Assembly (NCBI RefSeq): GCF_014698115.1
Contig: NZ_JACJSJ010000031.1
Location: 1 to 64,000, forward strand
Direction of reading: 5' to 3'
Origin: Nostoc sp. FACHB-973
Lineage (GTDB): Bacteria; Cyanobacteriota; Cyanobacteriia; Cyanobacteriales; Nostocaceae
DNA length: 64,000 bases
Part shown: positions 59,598-64,000 of the stretch, in pieces
Position numbering within the stretch: the first letter of the stretch is position 1
Layout: each line of letters starts with the position of its first letter
Notes under the pieces: model-generated
The model's database searches: none
The model's input: only the letters and a program-made list of their open reading frames with translations
Told to the model about the DNA's origin: nothing
Program-made: the position numbers and the translations under genes

Positions 59598-60368
59598 CTA
59601 AAAAGGCAAAAACTGAAGCAAGATTGAGCCAACACTGCCGAAAAAGTCAACGAAACTAGGGCTACCAGAGCTTACTTTTTCAGTATAAGGGGTTTGCAGT
59701 TCTTTAATAAAAGCTTGGGCTGTTTGGGTTCCAGAGGTATTTTTTTGGGATGTAAACAATTTGTCAGCAACTTGGGCATCTACCAATGCACCTTGTCTAT
59801 CTAATATTTGGTAGCGGGCGATACCACGAGCTAGATAAGCACCTGCATATTCTGGTTTAATGGCGATCGCTTGACTAAAATAACTAATTGCTTGCTGGTG
59901 GTTGCCTTTTTCTGCTTGTGCTACACCCAAAGCATAAAAATCCTCTGGCGAAGCAATTTGTGATGGTATACCGACTGCACCTTGGAAGTTAGTACCATTC
60001 AGGTAAGCACCATTTAATTCTGCATTTGTTAAATAGCTGTTTCTCAAATCAGCACCCGCCAAATTTGCGCCGCTAAATCTAGCCTCGCTCAGGTTAACAC
60101 CAAATAAACTAGCACCACTCAAGTTTGCACCCCGCAAATCAGCACCACTCAAGTTTGCACGGCTGAGGTTTGCACCTGCAAGATTAGCACCGCTTAAATT
60201 GGCTCCAGATAAATCAGCCATTACTAAACCTGCATGAGTCAAATCACAGTTTTGACATTGTTTAGTTGCCAATAATTGTTTCACGTGTTCCGAATTCGCC
60301 GCTTGTACGGTTGTCGTGAGGCTAACGAAAGTTAAAAATGTGGCTGTGGCGAGAATTTGGCTTTTCAT
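59598..60368 (-). CDS. Secreted pentapeptide-repeat/TPR protein
   Basis: From the ATG at 60368, 256 residues: signal peptide (KSQILATATFLTFVSLTTTVQA), then LLATKQCQNCDLTHAGL (a motif with two Cys frequent at the start of exported cyanobacterial pentapeptide proteins), pentapeptides (about 52-145: ADLSGANLSGANLAGANL), and two TPR-like units (about 150-215: YALGVAQAEKGNHQQAISYF). It is predicted periplasmic and scaffold-like. No function known. Confidence 0.82.
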   Translation of the reverse strand: MKSQILATATFLTFVSLTTTVQAANSEHVKQLLATKQCQNCDLTHAGLVMADLSGANLSGANLAGANLSRANLSGADLRGANLSGASLFGVNLSEARFSGANLAGADLRNSYLTNAELNGAYLNGTNFQGAVGIPSQIASPEDFYALGVAQAEKGNHQQAISYFSQAIAIKPEYAGAYLARGIARYQILDRQGALVDAQVADKLFTSQKNTSGTQTAQAFIKELQTPYTEKVSSGSPSFVDFFGSVGSILLQFLPF

Positions 60369-60501
60369 ATGTGCGTAATATTTCTTACTCAAGACTCAAT
60401 ATTAACCGAGATAGATTTATACCTCAGCCCATAATATTAGCAATGTGAACAGTTTGCCCTCTGTAGTTGTTCATATCACTTGTAACGAACAGGCCGTTGG
60501 A

Positions 60502-61965
60502 TCATTGGTCACTGTGCGGCAAAGTTAGGGTGAACGCTGTTTGAGCAACAGATGTTGTTGAGTCAAGGGTGAGATCGCCACCATGTGCCCGAACAATTTC
60601 ACGGGCTAGGCTCAGTCCGAGTCCAATTCCTTCGACTTTGCGGGTGCGGGCACGATCGCCGCGATAAAAGCGGTCAAACAGGCGTGAGCGATCGCTGGCT
60701 GGAATATCTTTTGATGCGTTGGTAATTGTGACGTGGAGCGTTGTTTGAGTTTGATGAGCGTGAATTTCTATCCAACCGTTGGGGAGATTATATTTGATGG
60801 CGTTACTCAAGAGGTTTTGCAGAACTTGAATCAGGAGATCGCGATCGCCCTGTACCTTTAAACCATCAGGAATGTCGCTGTGCAAGCTCAAATGGGGAGC
60901 CAGCAGTTCTACATCCTCTAGCATCTCCATCAACAACTCAGACATATCCACTTCAACCAAATACAAGCTCATTTGTCCTGCATCTGCCAAAGACAGCAGC
61001 AAAAGTTTCCGCATAATGCCACTCAAGCGGCGCACCTCATCCAAGAGGTTGCTTAAGCGCTGTTGCACTTCCGATCCAGGATCAACTTGTTGCAGTGTTC
61101 GTTCTAGTTCACCTTGGAGAATGGTTAGTGGGGTTTTCAGTTCGTGAGCAGCATCAGCACTGAAGCGAGAAGCTTGGGTAAAACTGCGTTCCAGGCGTTC
61201 CAGCATTTGGTTAAACACGCGAATCAGTTCCACAAATTCGCCATCCGTTGTGCCAATGGGAATCCGCTGATCTAGGCCTGTGACGGTTACCTGTTGAATG
61301 ACGCCTGTTAATTGATCGATGGGACGCAAGGCACTACCAGCAACTACCCATGCCCCGACGGCAACCAGCAAAAGCGCTCCGGGAATTGATACAAGAAAGA
61401 TATTGCGAATGCTAGCCATCTCTTGGTTAACGGCTTCTAGGCTAACGGCAATGGCAACCTGAGCATTGGGAAATCTCGCGGCCCCAATCCGCCAAGTTGC
61501 TGTCGCTGTTTGCTGGGAGACAAATTGAGGTGGGCGTGGGGGAGGAAAAGGTGGATTTGTATTCTGAGGTTTTGGAGGTCGTTCTCTATTCAGGGACGGT
61601 GGCTGAGGTGTCAACCCAATCCGCCCAAGCAACAGACGATTCAAGTCGAAGTCGGCTTGCACTTCATCGGATTGATAAATTCTGTTGCTGTTTGCGTCAA
61701 GCACTAACAGTGCAACGGGAGTTTTTGTATTTGTTCCTAAGGTATAGCTTAATGAGTCTTCGTAGCGCTGCCATCGTTCTGCTTCGGGTGGACGTTCGGG
61801 TGGACGGCTTGCCCGCATTAATTGATTTAACAGTTCTGCGTCAAGGCGGCTGATTTTAGCTTCGTAAATCTGAAACCAAGAGACTGCACCAAATCCAAGT
61901 AATGCGCTTCCAGCTAAACCCGCAGACAATAGGGCAATTCGGAGTCGAAACGAACGGCGTTTCAT
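60502..61965 (-). CDS. Sensor histidine kinase, HAMP-HisKA-HATPase type
   Basis: The protein is 487 residues: first membrane helix (about 8-28), a periplasmic sensor region of about 160 residues with a proline-rich stretch (PPKPQNTNPPFPPPRPP), second helix (about 190-210), HAMP (SALRPIDQLTGVIQQV), HisKA with the acceptor His in FSADAAHELKTPLTILQ (about 271), and HATPase (NLLSNAIKYN, GIGLGLSLAREIV). It overlaps the response regulator by 4 bases (ATGA), so they are a translationally coupled pair; the regulator is first. Confidence 0.94.
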   Translation of the reverse strand: MKRRSFRLRIALLSAGLAGSALLGFGAVSWFQIYEAKISRLDAELLNQLMRASRPPERPPEAERWQRYEDSLSYTLGTNTKTPVALLVLDANSNRIYQSDEVQADFDLNRLLLGRIGLTPQPPSLNRERPPKPQNTNPPFPPPRPPQFVSQQTATATWRIGAARFPNAQVAIAVSLEAVNQEMASIRNIFLVSIPGALLLVAVGAWVVAGSALRPIDQLTGVIQQVTVTGLDQRIPIGTTDGEFVELIRVFNQMLERLERSFTQASRFSADAAHELKTPLTILQGELERTLQQVDPGSEVQQRLSNLLDEVRRLSGIMRKLLLLSLADAGQMSLYLVEVDMSELLMEMLEDVELLAPHLSLHSDIPDGLKVQGDRDLLIQVLQNLLSNAIKYNLPNGWIEIHAHQTQTTLHVTITNASKDIPASDRSRLFDRFYRGDRARTRKVEGIGLGLSLAREIVRAHGGDLTLDSTTSVAQTAFTLTLPHSDQ

Positions 61966-62645
61966 AGTTTATCGTCTGGCTTGCGAAACCGATATCCAAC
62001 ACCGCGAATGCTTTCAATGGGGTCTGCTTCATCAATGGGGTCAATTTTTTTGCGAATTCGCTGGATACAAACATCGACGACGTTGGTGTTGGGGTTAAAG
62101 TCGTAGCCCCAAACGTGTTCTAGGATTTGAGTACGGGTGAAAACTCGTCCGGGAGAGCGTATGAGATATTCCAAGAGATTAAACTCGCGGCTGGTAAGTT
62201 CGATCGCTCGTTGATTGTAGGTGACTTCCCGCGTGATGCGATCGAGCTTGAGCGACCCCACCACAAGCAAATTTTGGCGCTCGCCCACACTCCGGCGCAC
62301 AACTGCATGAATTCGAGCTGCTAGTTCTTCCACAAAAAACGGTTTGGCTATATAGTCATCGGCTCCCAAATTCAAACCGGACAGGCGATCGTCCAGTTCA
62401 TTACGAGCCGTTAATAAAATCACTGGTGTATTCCGCCCTGAGTGCCGCAGTTGTTTGAGAATCGATAGCCCATCCTTACCTGGCACCATAATATCAAGTA
62501 CGATCGCATCATATTCGTTATCTAATGCCCGCAGATATCCGTCATCACCGTTGTCGCAGTAGTCTACGACAAATCCCTGCTCCTTCAATCCAGCCCGGAC
62601 GAAGTTAGCAATTTTGGCTTCATCTTCGACAAACAGAATATTCAC
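61962..62645 (-). CDS. OmpR/PhoB-family response regulator
   Basis: The protein is 227 residues: receiver domain with acidic pair Glu7/Asp8, phospho-acceptor Asp51 (AIVLDIMVPGKDG), Thr in LLTARNE and Lys in AKPFF; then a winged-helix output (LTSREFNLLEYLIRSPGRVFTRTQIL, and VCIQRIRKKIDP...IRGVGYRFRKP). It activates or represses genes after phosphorylation by the adjacent kinase. The ATG is at 62645. The intergenic gap to the divergent 62797 gene has a TGTAATTT array (62705-62747) that is a good candidate for its own binding site. Confidence 0.94.
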   Translation of the reverse strand: MNILFVEDEAKIANFVRAGLKEQGFVVDYCDNGDDGYLRALDNEYDAIVLDIMVPGKDGLSILKQLRHSGRNTPVILLTARNELDDRLSGLNLGADDYIAKPFFVEELAARIHAVVRRSVGERQNLLVVGSLKLDRITREVTYNQRAIELTSREFNLLEYLIRSPGRVFTRTQILEHVWGYDFNPNTNVVDVCIQRIRKKIDPIDEADPIESIRGVGYRFRKPDDKL

Positions 62646-62704
62646 AAATAATATTGATTACTTGACAAACATTCTTCCATTGTAAATTCATTACCTTTTA
62701 GTTG

Positions 62705-62747
62705 AAATTACAAAAATGTAATTTATAAACCAAGCAAGTTGTAATTT
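62705..62747. promoter_or_regulatory. Candidate response-regulator box, copy A
   Basis: AAATTACA (62705-62712) and TGTAATTT (62717-62724) form an inverted pair with a 4-base spacer, and TGTAATTT repeats directly at 62740-62747, 23 bp on. It lies 50-90 bases from both the divergent regulator gene and the 62797 gene. The same geometry recurs at 63945-63987. Confidence 0.7.
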
Positions 62748-62796
62748 TGAGGTGGCTTAATCAGAAATGTAAGCAACAGTTTCGAGATTAACAATC

Positions 62797-63063
62797 ATGA
62801 ATATTCGTAGAGTTGTAGCTGTGGTAGCGATTCCTTTTGTAGTTGGTGCATTTGGTTTTGTTGCACCCAATCAAGCAAATGCCCAATCTCCAGCCAATGG
62901 CAAGGTAGAGATTTCACAACAACGCCCAAGCCCGCAAAATGAGTTGCAAAAACCTGACAAAAAACCACAAATCAAGCATCAGCAACGACGCCCACAGCAG
63001 AAAAAACGCCCTCCCCAACCTCAGAGCGTCAATCAAAATCAGATACCACACAATAACCGTTAA
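62797..63063 (+). CDS. Small exported basic Pro/Gln-rich peptide
   Basis: The protein is 88 residues: a signal peptide (MNIRRVVAVVAIPFVVGAFGF...ANAQ; probable cut after NAQ), then about 55 residues rich in Gln, Pro, Lys and Arg (QKPDKKPQIKHQQRRPQQ) with no Cys. Isoelectric point should be very high. Its unusual composition may be real or may reflect low-complexity DNA. It is divergent from the two-component genes with the TGTAATTT array between, so it is a probable target of that system. Confidence 0.65.
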   Translation: MNIRRVVAVVAIPFVVGAFGFVAPNQANAQSPANGKVEISQQRPSPQNELQKPDKKPQIKHQQRRPQQKKRPPQPQSVNQNQIPHNNR

Positions 63064-63107
63064 CAACAAAGAATTCAGGAGTCTCTCACGAACAGTGATT
63101 CTGAGTC

Positions 63108-63156
63108 CTGAATTCTGTTAGCGCAGCGGGGCGTAGCCCATTCTGAATTCTGAATT
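63108..63156. repeat. GAATTCTG-bounded repeat, copy also at 22168-22216
   Basis: Between the two genes, TCCTGAATTCTG + GTTAGCGCAGCGGGGCGTAG + CCCATTCTGAATTCTG runs identical to 22168-22216, where it encodes the end of the HTH/binding-fold protein on the other strand. Confidence 0.8.
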
Positions 63157-63174
63157 CTTCTTCAAAGTATGGTG

Positions 63175-63912
63175 ATGAAAAATAACAATCGCCAATTAGC
63201 TCGGATTTTCAGCCGCAGAGATGTACTTGTTTTATTTAGGGCAGTTGGGACGGCAATACTTGTGGTTGGATGTATACCGAGAAAGTCGAGTGTAGCCGTT
63301 TCTGCTACATCGCCTGGGTGTGTTGTGAGTCCAGAACAAACCGAAGGTCCCTATTTCGTGGATGAAAAGCTCAATCGCTCAGACATCCGTTCCGATCCTG
63401 GGAATGGTTCGGTGAAAGCAGGGACACCACTGCATTTGACACTGCACATTTCTCAAGTTGGCAGTACTGGCTGTACACCACTTGTAGGTGCGATCGTTGA
63501 TGTTTGGCACTGTGATGCAGTGGGTGTTTATTCGGATGTGACAGACTCAAGTTTTAGTACCGTCGGTCAAAAGTTCTTGCGCGGCTATCAAGTCAGCAAT
63601 GCCAATGGAACTGTCGAGTTTACAACCATTTATCCCGGTTGGTATCAAGGCAGAACTGTTCATATCCACTTCAAGGTTCGCACTGATGGAACATCAGAAA
63701 AGCGTTATGAGTTTACCTCACAGCTATACTTTGATGACTCAATTACCGATGAGGTGCATAGCCAGACGCCTTACGCCAGCAAGGGACAGCGCACGCAAAA
63801 GAATGCTGATGACGGAATTTTTATCGATGGTGGCGAACAAATGTTGCTCAAACTCACCAAGAATGCACAAGGTTACGCAGCAACTTTTGATGTGGGGCTG
63901 AAGATTACGTAG
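63175..63912 (+). CDS. Exported intradiol ring-cleavage dioxygenase
   Basis: Catechol or protocatechuate 3,4-dioxygenase-like enzymes cleave aromatic diols with Fe(III). The protein is 245 residues from the ATG at 63175. An RIFSRRDVLVLF twin-arginine-like export signal plus a lipobox-like VVGC precede the mature region. Iron ligands are visible: Tyr in VGVYSDV (about 118), then YPGWYQGRTVHIHFKV with Tyr, His, His (about 160-168). The SPEQTEGPYF start is characteristic of the family. Downstream (63945-63987) lies the second TGTAATTT array. It may be co-regulated with the preceding secreted peptide. Confidence 0.88.
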   Translation: MKNNNRQLARIFSRRDVLVLFRAVGTAILVVGCIPRKSSVAVSATSPGCVVSPEQTEGPYFVDEKLNRSDIRSDPGNGSVKAGTPLHLTLHISQVGSTGCTPLVGAIVDVWHCDAVGVYSDVTDSSFSTVGQKFLRGYQVSNANGTVEFTTIYPGWYQGRTVHIHFKVRTDGTSEKRYEFTSQLYFDDSITDEVHSQTPYASKGQRTQKNADDGIFIDGGEQMLLKLTKNAQGYAATFDVGLKIT

Positions 63913-63944
63913 TTTGAGTACAGTAGTTATGCTTAACATGACAA

Positions 63945-63987
63945 AAATTACAAAATTGTAATTTACAAGCAGGGCGAACTGTAATTT
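63945..63987. promoter_or_regulatory. Candidate response-regulator box, copy B
   Basis: AAATTACA (63945-63952), TGTAATTT (63957-63964) and TGTAATTT again at 63980-63987, 23 bp on: the same three half-sites and spacings as at 62705-62747, 3' of the dioxygenase gene and so probably upstream of a gene beyond the window. Confidence 0.65.
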
Positions 63988-64000
63988 TCGATTAGTTCAA

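Noticed and set aside
59501..59600. TPP riboswitch upstream of tenA
   Set aside because: The sequence is entirely heptamer repeats with no THI-box core.

Overview
The window looks like chromosome from a filamentous, probably heterocyst-forming cyanobacterium (Nostocales; Nostoc/Anabaena-like). This rests on frequent HIP1-type GCGATCGC octamers, many heptameric short tandem repeats (GGGGAGT, TAATGAC, GGATTTT) between genes, several miniature inverted-repeat elements, and cyanobacterial genes: CruF/CruG for myxol glycoside, a helical carotenoid protein, a TxlA-type thioredoxin, RNase HI with a long C-terminal extension, squalene-hopene cyclase with HpnB, and a RexT-like redox repressor beside thioredoxin. 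No tRNA, rRNA or CRISPR array was seen.

Layout. 1-10 kb: a decayed toxin/restriction edge (VapC-like PIN gene with an inverted-repeat element at its 5' end, and an HsdR stub cut by another element), two related pentapeptide-repeat proteins, a TPR protein, a Uma2 nuclease, TxlA, an HpnP-like radical SAM methylase, and the remains of a peptide-exporter ATPase. 10-22 kb: methyltransferase, GAF-GGDEF cyclase, dynamin/Era-like GTPase, acetyltransferase, MlaE permease, cruF-cruG and rnhA. 22-27 kb: an unusual pair, an amino-acid-permease/PAS/histidine-kinase fusion followed by a cytosolic HTH/periplasmic-binding-fold protein. 27-32 kb: P450, tmk, MAPEG protein, a ten-copy 21-bp repeat array and an HCP gene. 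32-37 kb: shc and hpnB (divergent), then a small gene overlapping an AbiEii-like nucleotidyltransferase. 37-43.5 kb: rexT diverging from trxA, followed by SDR, ene-reductase, nitroreductase, MFS, second SDR and methyltransferase. 43.5-46.3 kb: a trypsin-like protease and a WD40 protein, each with death-like/effector-associated N-terminal domains. 46-55 kb: carbonic anhydrase fragment, small membrane proteins, TauE/SafE with DUF1634, CadD-like and APC transporters, PAP2 phosphatase, zinc-ribbon membrane protein. 55-64 kb: uvrA, tenA, a secreted pentapeptide/TPR protein, a two-component system, and a small secreted peptide and intradiol dioxygenase next to two copies of a probable response-regulator box.

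How genes may work together. shc, hpnB and the HpnP-like gene would give (2-methyl)hopanoids; cruF/cruG and the HCP concern carotenoids. RexT-like repressor, thioredoxin and the reductases form a candidate peroxide/electrophile response cluster with a palindromic operator in the rexT-trxA gap. The transporter-kinase and HTH-binding-protein pair may be a nutrient-sensing system. The protease/WD40 pair resembles cyanobacterial effector-associated-domain conflict modules.

The most distinctive DNA-level feature is repeat activity: two insertions of one CAATAC-ended element with perfect 10-bp target duplications (one splitting a palindrome that can be reconstructed exactly), and repeat DNA carried in frame inside at least six genes.
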